Source: Thermoguttaceae bacterium (lineage in GTDB: Bacteria > Planctomycetota > Planctomycetia > Pirellulales > Thermoguttaceae). From it: a DNA stretch of 54,184 nucleotides. The stretch spans positions 1 through 54,184 of the forward strand of contig JAFQUP010000090.1 in NCBI GenBank assembly GCA_017408405.1. Reading direction: 5' to 3'. A program made the position numbers and the translations under genes. Position 1 is the stretch's first letter, and every line of letters starts with the position of its first letter. Shown here piece after piece: positions 43,933 to 53,600 of this stretch. The notes under the pieces were generated by a model. That model was not told the origin of the DNA and did no database searches. It saw only the letters and a list, made by a program, of their open reading frames with translations.

Positions 43933-44756
43933 CTCCAACTTTAAAAACAAAATCCCTTTCTCCCTCTTCAGATTCTTCCATTTTGAATCAGAATCAAGCG
44001 AATCTTTGCGTTAACGGATTGAATTTTCAGTACGGGAAACGAGAGATTTTGAAAGATATTTCATTTTCTGTCCCAAACTCCGCGGTCTTCGCGATCCTGG
44101 GTCCAAATGGTTCCGGAAAGACGACTCTTTTGCGCTGTTTAAATCACCTTCTCATACCAAATTCGGGAAACGTCGCCTTTGGACCTTTTGACTTTCTCCG
44201 CATGGCGCCGGAAAAACGCGCGAAATTAGCCGCGTACGCGCCTCAGAGAACCGCGGTCAACAGTCTCTCCGTTTTTGATTCGGTTCTTCTCGGTAGACTG
44301 CCTCATCGAACCTGGTTTTCCAGGGAAACGGACCTTCAAAAAACGCGAGAAGTTCTCAAAAGACTGAATCTGGAGGAAAAATCGAACGCTGCTCTTGATT
44401 CACTTAGCGGCGGAGAACTCCAGAAAGTCTCTCTTGCCCGCGTTTTAGCCCAGGAACCGAAATTAGTATTTCTGGATGAACCAACCAGCGCGTTAGACTG
44501 GAAAAATCGAACGGAAATCCTTTCTCTTTTGAGAAAAATTGCCAGGGAGGATGGGCTGAGCATCGTGCTGACCATTCACGACATCAACGACGCGATTCAG
44601 TTCGCGGACCGCCTGCTTCTTTTGAAAAACGGGAGAATCATTCAAGAAACTTCTCCCGAGTGCCTGACATCCGAAACTCTTTCCATGGTTTACGATTTAC
44701 CAATTGAGATTCACGAAATTAATGGAAAACGCACCGCTCTCGCTCCAGCGGATTGA
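43929..44756 (+). CDS. ABC transporter ATP-binding protein (Fe/B12 type)
   Basis: A 275-residue ATPase that powers the permease encoded just upstream. Seen: Walker A LGPNGSGKTT (57-66), Q-loop APQRTAVN, signature LSGGELQKV, Walker B LVFLDEPTSAL and the switch His in LTIHDINDA. The first 25 residues are a Ser-rich extension before the usual start. Together with its partners it forms a complete importer of the FecBCD/BtuFCD type. No outer-membrane receptor gene is seen here. Confidence 0.93.
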   Translation: MTPTLKTKSLSPSSDSSILNQNQANLCVNGLNFQYGKREILKDISFSVPNSAVFAILGPNGSGKTTLLRCLNHLLIPNSGNVAFGPFDFLRMAPEKRAKLAAYAPQRTAVNSLSVFDSVLLGRLPHRTWFSRETDLQKTREVLKRLNLEEKSNAALDSLSGGELQKVSLARVLAQEPKLVFLDEPTSALDWKNRTEILSLLRKIAREDGLSIVLTIHDINDAIQFADRLLLLKNGRIIQETSPECLTSETLSMVYDLPIEIHEINGKRTALAPAD

Positions 44757-44817
44757 TTTTCGTCCATGGGGAAGGAATCGCAGCCGAGAGAAATCCAGAA
44801 GCAAAAAACAACCAGAA

Positions 44818-44838
44818 AATACCTGATTTCAAGGTATT
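44818..44838. promoter_or_regulatory. Inverted repeat upstream of fmdE
   Basis: AATACCT-N7-AGGTATT is a perfect 7-bp palindrome in the 165-bp gap before the FmdE gene. A TAAAAT box follows at 44842-44847. It may be an operator overlapping a promoter, or an mRNA hairpin. Confidence 0.4.
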
Positions 44839-44921
44839 CCTTTAAAATAAAATCCATTTTAACTTTTGACGGCATGAAAGCTTTGCCCTTTTTTGCCGCG
44901 CCTCAGAAAAAGGAGAATTCA

Positions 44922-45485
44922 ATGACAAATCTTACCCGCGAACAAATTGACGGAGCTATTTCATTTCACGGTCACCACTGCCCCGGACTGACGATTGGCT
45001 TACGCGCGGCGGAATTTTGTCTGCGCGAAATCGGAAACGCGAAAGATGAAGAAATCGTCGCGGTCGTGGAAAACGACATGTGCGCGGTTGACGCCGTTCA
45101 GTTCCTCACAGGATGCACTTTCGGAAAAGGAAATTTCATTTTTCGTGATTATGGAAAAGCGGCTTTTACCTTTTTCAGACGCTCTGACGATAAACGGTTT
45201 CGAATCATCCTGAATCCAACGCTCTGTGCGGACCTGCGCTCTCAAATGGAAAACGTTCCGCGCGACAGTGCCGAAGGAAAAGCCCTGCGTCAAAAAATGA
45301 TCGAACGTTTGATGGAAGCGGAACTGGATGAAATGTTTAACGTAAGCATCCCGGATGAACCAATCCCGGGAAAAGCCCGTCTCCACAAAACGATCGCCTG
45401 CGCGCGTTGCGGAGAAGGAACGATGGAAACACGGTTAAGCGAAGTTAATGGCCAGTTACTCTGCCGTATCTGCACCATAAATTAA
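44922..45485 (+). CDS. FmdE family protein
   Basis: A 187-residue protein of the FmdE family, named for a gene in the molybdenum formylmethanofuran dehydrogenase operon; its role is not settled but members are linked to molybdenum/tungsten or other metal metabolism. Seen: FHGHHCPGLTIGLRAAEF (15-32), with the probable ligands H16, H18/H19 and C20, CAVDAVQFLTGCTFGKGN, and a C-terminal zinc ribbon CARC...CRIC (160-184). I chose ATG 44922 because AGGAG lies six bases upstream; the frame is open to 44766. It is the last gene of the NikR-ABC region. Confidence 0.9.
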   Translation: MTNLTREQIDGAISFHGHHCPGLTIGLRAAEFCLREIGNAKDEEIVAVVENDMCAVDAVQFLTGCTFGKGNFIFRDYGKAAFTFFRRSDDKRFRIILNPTLCADLRSQMENVPRDSAEGKALRQKMIERLMEAELDEMFNVSIPDEPIPGKARLHKTIACARCGEGTMETRLSEVNGQLLCRICTIN

Positions 45486-45542
45486 GGACTCTGAAAACAT
45501 CGGAAATCAGACACGCGCTCCAACTCCCGCCTGATTCTGAAA

Positions 45543-46253
45543 TTATTTTTTTCCGACATAAAGAGTCGCGATGCCAAATGTCATTGGGAAGAATTTGACC
45601 TCGGAAAGCCCCGCCTCTTCCATCATTCGGGCAAGCTCCTGACCATATGGAAATTCTCCGACACTTTCAGGAAGGTAATGGTAAGCGTCAAACTGATTTC
45701 GTGCCGTAAACTGCCCGATCTTTGGAAGAATATGGCGAAAATAGAAAAGGTAAAACCATCGAAAAGGAGGAAACGTTGGAATGGAAAATTCAAGAATCCC
45801 AACTTTTCCTCCTTCACGGCATACCCGTACCATTTCAGAAAGCCCCTTTCGCGTATCGTGAACGTTTCGTAAACCAAACGCGACCGTAACTATCTGAAAC
45901 TCTTCGTCACGAAACGGCATCGCGGACGCGTCCGCTTCCATCAGAAAAACCTCTTCCGGGGAAATTTTCTTTTTTTGGAGTTTTTTACGGCCAATTTCAA
46001 GCATTTCAGGAGTAAAATCTCCCCCAACGACCGGAATACGCCATCGCTTCCAAAGCGCTATCGCCAAATCCCCCGTACCTGTGCAAATATCAAGTATCTT
46101 TGAATCCGCCTCAAATTCCGGCTTCATTCGGCGCACGACAGCGCGACGCCACAGAATGTCAATACCGCATGAAAGAAAATGATTTAAAAAATCATAATGT
46201 TTCGCGATTTGGCCGAACATTTTTTGGACACGCTGCCCGGAACGATCTACCAT
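45543..46253 (-). CDS. ubiE: Demethylmenaquinone methyltransferase (UbiE/MenG)
   Basis: A 236-residue SAM-dependent methyltransferase that adds the ring methyl in menaquinone (or ubiquinone) synthesis. Seen: VQKMFGQIAKHYDFLNHFLSCGIDILWRR, ILDICTGTGDLAIAL (SAM site) and FGLRNVHDTRKGLSEM, the family's motif. ILEFSIP and YLPESVGEFP are further markers. I chose MVDRSGQRV at 46253; the frame extends 25 residues upstream without the family match. Anaerobic context suggests menaquinone. It is convergent with the FmdE gene. Confidence 0.93.
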   Translation of the reverse strand: MVDRSGQRVQKMFGQIAKHYDFLNHFLSCGIDILWRRAVVRRMKPEFEADSKILDICTGTGDLAIALWKRWRIPVVGGDFTPEMLEIGRKKLQKKKISPEEVFLMEADASAMPFRDEEFQIVTVAFGLRNVHDTRKGLSEMVRVCREGGKVGILEFSIPTFPPFRWFYLFYFRHILPKIGQFTARNQFDAYHYLPESVGEFPYGQELARMMEEAGLSEVKFFPMTFGIATLYVGKK

Positions 46254-46426
46254 TAAAAATATTTCCCCTGATAAAAAAATTGCCACGCTAAAAAAAGATT
46301 GAACTCTTTGCGCGGAACCAGAAATCAAATTTCAAGTTTCCACAGCGTGTGGAATTTTGAGTAAAGAAATTTGAAAATAATATTTCAGTGAAAGTTCAAA
46401 GTTCACCGGAATCTCCGGAATAAAAC

Positions 46427-46463
46427 TTTCCGAAGTATTGAATCGCGCGCAATACTCCGGAAA
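46427..46463 (-). terminator. Terminator after the LRR gene
   Basis: TTTCCGGAGTATTG and CAATACTTCGGAAA form a 14-bp stem (one G-U pair) on the minus strand, followed by GTTTTATT. It lies about 50 nt after the stop. Confidence 0.7.
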
Positions 46464-46515
46464 CTCAAACCTAAAATTCACGAATTACCGAGACACCAGA
46501 ATATCTGGTCTTCAA

Positions 46516-47373
46516 TCAATTAATGTCAACTTTGATACCGTTTTTTTCATAAAAATCCTTGACAAATTTTTCCGCGCCTTCGGGAGTAATCTGATTCCCT
46601 TCGCGAATGGTCAACGTTTTCAAATTTGGCATGTCCATAAAGTACGGGAGACAGGCATCCGTCAATCCGACTTCCTCAACCAAAATCCAGTGAAGCGACT
46701 TCATCTGTCCAATGATTTTCATGTCCTCATCCGTCAATTTGGATTTTCCGATATTCATGATCTTCACCGTTTTGAGGTTCAAAAGCTGTTCCAAATCTTC
46801 ACCGGAGATTTCTGTTCCCTCAAGATAAAGTCCATCTATCGACGGCATCTGGGCAATGTTTTTGAGCGAGGCGGAAGTGAGCGAATTATTTTGGACATTC
46901 AGAGAAGTCAAATACTTCAAATTAACCCAATGAGCGGTCTGTTCATCCGTAACATTCGCTCCAGACGCGTTGATCGCGTTCAGCCAGGTCAGCTTTCCCA
47001 CCAATGCCATGGCCTCATCCGAATTGGTCTCCGCGTTCAAATGAACGACACTTCCCAATTTCGTGATCGTGTCACGAATGACGATTACTCCCATTTCCTC
47101 AAGTTTTTGGCAAACCGCGGCGTCCTGCGCCTTCAACTCCGCACTAATCTCATTCGGATCAAGGATTGACTCATCCTGAACGGCAAAAGGATTTTGAATA
47201 TGAAAATTCTGAAGGAGTCTGTCACGAAAATCAAGTACCGCTTTCGGCTTGGCAACATTTACCCAAACGACAAAAGCCGTCACGCAGACCAGAATTGCCA
47301 GCAAAAAATAAAGGAGAGTATTACCGCGAGGAGCGTCCTCTTCATATTCTTCAAAATTTTCCTGATTACTCAT
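46516..47373 (-). CDS. Leucine-rich repeat membrane protein
   Basis: A 285-residue protein. A short acidic cytoplasmic N-terminus leads to one membrane helix (about 19-42, LLYFLLAILVCVTAFVVWV), followed by an extracytoplasmic domain of about seven leucine-rich repeats of 23-25 residues (LKYLTSLNVQNNSLTSASLKNIAQ, PSIDGLYLEGTEISGEDLEQL, LKTVKIMNIGKSKLTDEDM). This LRR type (cysteine-poor, with T/S-D/E-x-x-L capping) is frequent in planctomycetes and serves protein binding. It lies 84 nt after accA and may be cotranscribed with it. No enzymatic domain. Confidence 0.82.
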   Translation of the reverse strand: MSNQENFEEYEEDAPRGNTLLYFLLAILVCVTAFVVWVNVAKPKAVLDFRDRLLQNFHIQNPFAVQDESILDPNEISAELKAQDAAVCQKLEEMGVIVIRDTITKLGSVVHLNAETNSDEAMALVGKLTWLNAINASGANVTDEQTAHWVNLKYLTSLNVQNNSLTSASLKNIAQMPSIDGLYLEGTEISGEDLEQLLNLKTVKIMNIGKSKLTDEDMKIIGQMKSLHWILVEEVGLTDACLPYFMDMPNLKTLTIREGNQITPEGAEKFVKDFYEKNGIKVDIN

Positions 47374-47457
47374 GATAAAACTCCTGATTTAAATGAGGAA
47401 ATGGAGGGTAAAAATGATGATTCTTCCTGAACCAAAAAAGCTCGGGAAGAATTCAAT

Positions 47458-48408
47458 TTATTCGCAAAAAACGCCCATGCTTCGAAATTTCTCGTATCTG
47501 GTTTCAAGAAGATCGTCAATCGAGGCTTTTTGAAGTTCTTTGAGGGAAGTTCGTAAATATTTTTTGAGGTTTCCCGCCATCAAACGCGGATCGCGGTGCG
47601 CGCCCCCAAGCGGTTCCGGAATCACGGCATCCACGATTCCCAAACGAAGCAGGTCCTTGGAGGTTAAACGAAGTTCCTTTGCCGCCTCATGCCGATATTC
47701 TCTGCTTTTCCATAAAATACCGGCACAACCTTCGGGACTGATTACCGAATAATACGCGTGCTCGAGAATCGCCACACGATCCCCAACGCCGATACCAATG
47801 GCACCGCCAGAGCCGCCCTCGCCAATGACTACGCAAATAATCGGCGTTCGAAGGCGGGACATCTCAAACATTCCCTGCGCGATGACCCAGGCCTGACCGC
47901 GCTCTTCCGCTCCAATTCCCGGCCAGGCACCCGGAGTGTCAATGAGGGAAATGATTGGAAGATGATATTTCGCGGCCATCTTCATCCGCAAAATTGCTTT
48001 GCGGTATCCTTCAGGTTCCGCGCAGCCATAGTGACAGGCCGTTCTTTCCGCCAGATTTTTTCCTTTCTGATGTCCCACTACCATGCACGGAATTCCATCC
48101 AGCTTGGCCCAGCCGGTAATTATCGCGCGGTCATCACCATAAAAATGGTCTCCGTGAAGTTCCACAAACTCATCGAACGCGAAATTCAGGTAATCACTTG
48201 TCTGAGGACGATTCGCGTGACGTGAAACTTCCACGGTCTCCCAAGGCGAAAGATTCTGGTAAATACTGCGTTTCAAATCAACCAGTTCCTTGCGCAACCT
48301 CTTAATTGATTCTTTGACCGCTGGAGAATCACTAGACGTTTTCTCCATTTGCTCAAGACGGCTTTCCAGTTCATAAATCGGTTGCTCAAATGAAAGCTGA
48401 ATATCCAT
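47458..48408 (-). CDS. accA: Acetyl-CoA carboxylase carboxyltransferase subunit alpha
   Basis: AccA with AccD transfers the carboxyl group from biotin to acetyl-CoA, the first step of fatty-acid synthesis. The 316 residues include the N-terminal helices (LEQMEKTSSDSPAVKESIKRLRK), FVELHGDHFYGDDRAIITG and GHQKGKNLAERTACHYG. The crotonase-type oxyanion motifs LIDTPGAWPGIGAEERGQ and VIGEGGSGGAIGIGVGDRV follow. EGCAGILWK is also conserved. accD is not nearby. A candidate promoter lies at 48441-48469. Confidence 0.95.
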   Translation of the reverse strand: MDIQLSFEQPIYELESRLEQMEKTSSDSPAVKESIKRLRKELVDLKRSIYQNLSPWETVEVSRHANRPQTSDYLNFAFDEFVELHGDHFYGDDRAIITGWAKLDGIPCMVVGHQKGKNLAERTACHYGCAEPEGYRKAILRMKMAAKYHLPIISLIDTPGAWPGIGAEERGQAWVIAQGMFEMSRLRTPIICVVIGEGGSGGAIGIGVGDRVAILEHAYYSVISPEGCAGILWKSREYRHEAAKELRLTSKDLLRLGIVDAVIPEPLGGAHRDPRLMAGNLKKYLRTSLKELQKASIDDLLETRYEKFRSMGVFCE

Positions 48409-48440
48409 ATTTTATTCAAAAAAGGTTAAATCTTAAAATT

Positions 48441-48469
48441 TCTAAAAACAGAAGTAAAAGCAATGTCAA
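48441..48469 (-). promoter_or_regulatory. Candidate promoter of accA
   Basis: TTGACA (48469-48464), 17 bp, then TTTAGA (48446-48441). The -35 is perfect, the -10 weak. Confidence 0.45.
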
Positions 48470-48533
48470 CTTTTTACTTCCGCTAAACCAGGACGGACCA
48501 CGACTGACCTCTCCCCTCCAAAAAACGATGAAA

Positions 48534-49391
48534 TCAGGCGTTTTTGGAGGGACGGGCCGGCGTCCGTTTAAAAATTCGGGTTTCCTTGAGCAGATTAAAA
48601 AAATCTACTGTCGCGGCGGGCCGATCACACGCTCTTTTGGACATCGCGCGGTTAAGCAGCCTCGAAAATTCTGGCGTAACCTGAGAATTTACGGAATCCG
48701 CGAAAGGAACAGGAAGATTCAAATGCTGATGAATGAGTTCATTAAAATTTGATCCGGGATATGGAGGGACTCCTGTCGCGATTTCAAACAGAACGCACGC
48801 CAAACTGTACGTGTCCGAACGCTGATCAAGCGCCTCACCGCGGATCTGTTCGGGCGAAAGATACCGTCCATGCTGAGGCACATCACCCGCCCCGAAAAGC
48901 CTTGCCCAACCACCGGACCGGCGGCGGGCAAATGGAAATTCAATCAGCTTAGTCTCGTTCGTTTCTTCCTCCACCATAAATACTCCTGGTGAAAGGTCGC
49001 AATGAACCCACCCAAGCGAATTAAAAAAGGAAACAGACTCCGAAATATCAAGCATGATTTGCGGAACGCGCCATCCATAGGAATCAAGACCCTCCCGCAA
49101 AATTTCATGAAGTCCGCGAAACGGCAGCCATTCCATGACTATCATCTGTTCGCCATCCTTCATAAGAAAATCGTGCATTTTGACTATTTTCTCATGATGA
49201 ATATCTTTACCGATTGAATATTCATGCCGAAGAAGCGAAAGAGTCTTGCGATCCTGCTTCAACTCATCGATAGGCATCCTGATCGCGACCGGAATATCCA
49301 GTTGAGTATTGAAGCCATGCCAGATCTGCGTCATGGCGCCAACGCAAATTCGATTGATAAATCGGTAGGAATCAACGGAAGTAAATGCCAT
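48534..49391 (-). CDS. Protein kinase-like pseudokinase
   Basis: A 285-residue protein with the Ser/Thr kinase fold: VGAMTQIWHGFNTQ (glycine-loop region), VAIRMP, HCDLSPGVF and YLSPEQIRGEALDQRSDTYSLACVLFEIATG. The catalytic lysine of VAIK is Arg38. The catalytic-loop Asn (HRDxxxxN) is Val136, and the DFG aspartate is Glu150 in EFP; only Asp131 of the HRD-like motif remains. It is therefore probably catalytically dead and works as a binding or scaffold protein. It has no membrane segment. An excellent promoter lies upstream; accA follows 125 nt later. Confidence 0.88.
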   Translation of the reverse strand: MAFTSVDSYRFINRICVGAMTQIWHGFNTQLDIPVAIRMPIDELKQDRKTLSLLRHEYSIGKDIHHEKIVKMHDFLMKDGEQMIVMEWLPFRGLHEILREGLDSYGWRVPQIMLDISESVSFFNSLGWVHCDLSPGVFMVEEETNETKLIEFPFARRRSGGWARLFGAGDVPQHGRYLSPEQIRGEALDQRSDTYSLACVLFEIATGVPPYPGSNFNELIHQHLNLPVPFADSVNSQVTPEFSRLLNRAMSKRACDRPAATVDFFNLLKETRIFKRTPARPSKNA

Positions 49392-49509
49392 TCAATCACC
49401 TGAAAGGAATGAAACCATGGCGGCCTGAGCGGAAACGGGACAATACCTCAAACAGGAAGCCTTTAAAAGGAAATTAGCAATTTCACCATTAAATTTCGCC
49501 TAATGACGT

Positions 49510-49537
49510 ATTTTACCAAAAAATCAATATTTTTCAA
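49510..49537 (-). promoter_or_regulatory. Promoter of the pseudokinase gene
   Basis: TTGAAA (49537-49532), a 16-bp spacer and TAAAAT (49515-49510) on the minus strand, giving a leader of about 110 nt. Confidence 0.65.
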
Positions 49538-49556
49538 TTACGCGAAACCGATTTTG

Positions 49557-49596
49557 ATAAAAAAAACTCGAATTTTCGCGAAAACATGGAGTTTTT
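49557..49596 (-). terminator. Terminator after truA
   Basis: AAAAACTC (49596-49589, minus strand) pairs with GAGTTTTT (49569-49562); an inner TTTTCGCGAAAA palindrome extends the hairpin. A run of eight Ts overlaps and follows the stem. Confidence 0.7.
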
Positions 49597-49639
49597 CTTG
49601 AATAAAACGGTTTTTCAACGCTAAAATCGGGATTCCGCA

Positions 49640-50476
49640 TCAATCCCCCGCGGATTCTCTGTCCAAAAATTTGATCCACAGCAGATAAAGTCCCTGCGGT
49701 GGAGCGGTTGGTCCAGCCAAACCGCGGTCTCCCGACGCCAAAAGTTCCTCAACCCACTCTGGAGAATGATGACCGCGCCCCACTTCCATCAACGTCCCGG
49801 CGATATTTCTCACCATATTGTACAGAAAACCATTTGCTTCGACTTCTATTTCAATAAAATCTTCCGGTGAACCAATCATCGGCAAAAAAAGAGGCGCATC
49901 CGACTTAATGCCGCGGCGAACAGAAATATCCAATATAGTACGCACTGAGCTGGTTCTTGGAGAACCGATATTTTCTAACGCGGAAAAATCATGCGTCCCC
50001 AAAAGATAACGCGCGGCGCGCTCCATCGCTTCAGCGTCAAGACGCGTGGCCGTGAGTTTCCCCATTCGCCACGCGTAACGGCGAATGAAAAGCTCTGGAA
50101 ACGCTCCGTCCTGAATTAAATATCGATAGCGTTTGCGTTCGGTATCCTGAATCGGATGAAAGTCAGGCTTTGCTTCTTCCGCGTTCAGGACGAGAACATC
50201 CGAGGGAAGGTTAGCGTTCAACGCGCGCGCGAATGCCTCAATCGGCACCGAACATTCTGTCCAAATCGAAGCGACCTGCCCTAAAGCATGGACTCCCGTA
50301 TCCGTCCGACTGCTTCCAAGGATCTGAAAAGACCCTTTTTCTAATGTTCCGCCGGTGATTTTTTCCATTGCCGTAACCAAAGCACCCTGCACCGTGCGAA
50401 TCGTATTTCCCTGCTGATACTGCCAGCCATGAAAATCTGAACCGTCATAGGCTACTGTGACACGAATATTGCGCAT
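49640..50476 (-). CDS. truA: tRNA pseudouridine(38-40) synthase TruA
   Basis: TruA isomerises uridines 38-40 in the anticodon arm of many tRNAs. The 278 residues match the family. Seen: VAYDGSDFHGWQYQ (8-21), the catalytic Asp59 in SSRTDTGVHALGQV, YRYLIQDGAFPELF and EVEANGFLYNMVRNIAGTL. Short loops differ from E. coli but no key residue is missing. It lies between the giant repeat-protein gene and the pseudokinase gene on the same strand, and ends at a terminator. Confidence 0.96.
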   Translation of the reverse strand: MRNIRVTVAYDGSDFHGWQYQQGNTIRTVQGALVTAMEKITGGTLEKGSFQILGSSRTDTGVHALGQVASIWTECSVPIEAFARALNANLPSDVLVLNAEEAKPDFHPIQDTERKRYRYLIQDGAFPELFIRRYAWRMGKLTATRLDAEAMERAARYLLGTHDFSALENIGSPRTSSVRTILDISVRRGIKSDAPLFLPMIGSPEDFIEIEVEANGFLYNMVRNIAGTLMEVGRGHHSPEWVEELLASGDRGLAGPTAPPQGLYLLWIKFLDRESAGD

Positions 50477-50633
50477 AATCCAAAAGTTCCGGCAAAAAAC
50501 AAAAACTTCCCGAATACCTGAAATCGGGCCTCTGAAATATTCCCATCCAAAAATTCGAATCCGCGAATAAGGGACATATCCTCACTTCAATCATTCGGCA
50601 CACACCAAACAAAACTTTACCCGCAGCTTCATT

Positions 50634-53600
50634 TTACGGTTTTTCAGTCTTATCCGACGAAAGCGCTTTTGAGGAATCCAAATCTGAAGCTGAAGTTACC
50701 GGCGTTACGGAACCTGGTTGCTCCGATTCGTGTTCCAGCTTCGAAAGTTCTTTTTGAATTTCAATACTCCCGGAATTCCGCGAGGCCGAACCAGTCGCCC
50801 TGTCCGCCTCCGGCAAACGTTCCGCCTTCGTGGTGAAACGATAGTAAACCTGAAGAGTGAGTGCTCCAAGTGCCGTCACGTAAATTCTGCCGTCACCGCC
50901 GTCCTCGTCAAACCAAAGTTCATGCGGGCGCCAATTCTCTTTCTTAACCCGAAAATCCTTTTTAGGATCCCAGCTTCCCCTAAGACAGCCTTCACGACAC
51001 TGAAGGCGGAGCAATTCCCCGCGAACGATCTCATTCCACTTTTCCCACTCCGGACCGCCAAGCTGCTGGAGCGCGAGCGACCCATTATACCACGTATAGA
51101 AATCGGGGATCCGCTCGGCAAGTTTCGGATCGTTCCATTCCGTCGCCTCGAGTTTCAAGGAATCCGCCTCATCCATACCAGAAGAATTTCCCCATTCACG
51201 GATAACAGCCTCCATCAAACGCGCGGCAGCCTGTTTCTCGTAGGCAGACCCTCTTTCCTCAAGGAGGAAAACCCGGACGAGAATCCCAATACCGGTGAGG
51301 GCTTCATACGAACCTGAGATATTATGCTGGTAAAGCGTTTCCGAGCCGCGTGTTCTCGTGCCGTAAAACGCTCTCAAACGATGGATTGAAGTATCCGGCA
51401 CATTAAACCCGGCCTGAATGGCGGTCCCCAGCGCGAGAACCATCCACCCGGAAACAGAGGTATTACTGACCTCCCGCGGGTCGGTTTTGGTTCCCCAGCC
51501 GCCGTCGTCATGCTGAATGTTAAGAGCGAAGCGAATCCCTTTCTTTAGTGCTTCCGCGTACTTTTCCGGGATTGGTTCTTCCATCACTTTCGCCAAAGAA
51601 CAGGCTTCCGCCAGAGCATATGTCGCCATTCCATGCTCGTACATAAACTGCGGATGATAGTCAACCGACGTTTCAGTGCGCGGCGTAACGAACGCTCCTC
51701 TCTCATCCTGAATGGTGACGAGCCAATCAAGACCTTTCTGGACATTTTCCGAGTACTTCCGCTCGTTAAAGAAATAGTTTCCGCCAGCCTGAAACGCTAA
51801 AACCGCCAACCCTGTCGTCGCGACAGAATAGTCCGGCCCACCGTCCCAGCAAATGTGATCTTTTTTAATTCGACATTTTTCAGGCAGTTGACAGCGGCAG
51901 CATTCATGCTTGGGATCAAGGCAGTACTGCCCCCAGGATCCTTCCGTGGGATACCCTTTTTTCGTCTTGATTTCAACGCATTGATGCCTTGCGAGCCAAT
52001 CCAGGGCAAGGGCCGCGGCTTCTTCTGTTTGGACACTGCCCCCATACGATTCGATCCATTCCAAACGATTTTCCTGGGTACGTTTTTCGTAAAGACCCAT
52101 CGCCTGAACGCCTTTGTCCTCAAACGTATTCACGCCGGTTAACTGCGCTTTGCGATCCTCCGTAATGCGTATTTCGCAAACATTCCAAAGGTTCCCTGAC
52201 TGCTCTGAATCCGGACGGAATGTTCCGAGAATCTGATTCCCAAAATAGATTTGAACCATCGCGTCTGATTTGGCGAGATGATCCGTTCCCTGCTCACTCT
52301 GATGGGAATAATCATGAACATAGTATCGGTAAGTCCCCGGCACAGCCCCTAAAACGGTAATGGTTTCCGGCCCAAAACCTTCGCTCGCGTCCAAATCAAG
52401 ATTCACGAATTCCTTATCGACACTTCCTTTATTTCCGTAACTGATATGGAATGTCTGATTTTCCGGCAAAGGTCCTTCAAGATGCGCGTCAAGGTCTTCC
52501 GGGAGACGTTTCCACGAAAGAACAATTCGGATTTGACCATCCGCCAAACCGGGAGAAAGAAGGATTCGGACAGGATCCTGAGATGATTCCGCTTCAAAAC
52601 GGTAGGAAATGAAACCATCGGCCGTTACCTCAAATGTCTGAGGGCCATCAGGGAATCCTTTCAGCGTAAACGCTCCATCATCCCCCGCGCTCGTTTTAAA
52701 TTGAGAACCTGGTATGCGAATCTCCGCGCCGGCAATTGGCTGATTCGTAGTCGCGTCAAGAATCTCTCCCGCGAAAATGAGATTCGTCAACTCCTCTGAA
52801 AAAGATGGAGCGGAAAATTCTGTCTCGCCGGCTTTCCGTTCCGAATAAACCAGATTAAATTCTTTACGATACGTAAGCAAAAGACGATCTTCGTCTTTCA
52901 GCTTGCGGATGAACCAGCCAAAAGTCTGCTCTTTGCCAACCTGATCTGAAATAATCGTTTCAAGAATCGTTGTCTTCTTTTTCGCGTCCGAGTACGCAAT
53001 CGCGAATTTGCCTTCTGTTTGCGGAACGTAACTGATCAAAACCCGATTATGATCAAGTGAATCACGTGTTACGACAAAATCTGAACGGATTCCAGCGTAA
53101 CTGAGCACCATTTCATAGTATCCCCAAAACGCGGTAAAAAGCGCGAGAAGAACGACCAGAAAAGACGCGTTCGCCACGTGTTTTCCTTTTTTCAGAGTAC
53201 GTTGAGCTTTGAAATGAAGTCCTTTGAGTTCTTCACGCAAATCAAGCTCTTCCTGCGTTTCATCGCCGCGTAATTCTGGAAGAATCGCGTTAATATTTTG
53301 AACGAGATAATTATTTCTCGGCGTAAAAACCATTCCTAAAAGACTGGGAGCCATGATCACGGGAGGCTCTATTCGGCGTTGAATCACGGCCGGCTCTACC
53401 CGTTTCCCGATATTTCCAATCACGGCCGGCTCAATACGTTTCCCATTGAGCCCCGTTCCGGATACCGGCGGCTCAACCCGCTTGCCAAGAGACAAAACTC
53501 TTGAAACTACCGGCTCAATCCGCTTTAATGACGGCGAATTATTCACGACAGAAGGCTCAACCCGCTTTTTATTCAGAAGAACTCCCGCGACTGGCGGTTC

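Noticed and set aside
46438..47169. 243-codon plus-strand frame opposite the LRR gene
   Set aside because: Shadow; the LRR repeats and membrane helix on the minus strand are convincing.
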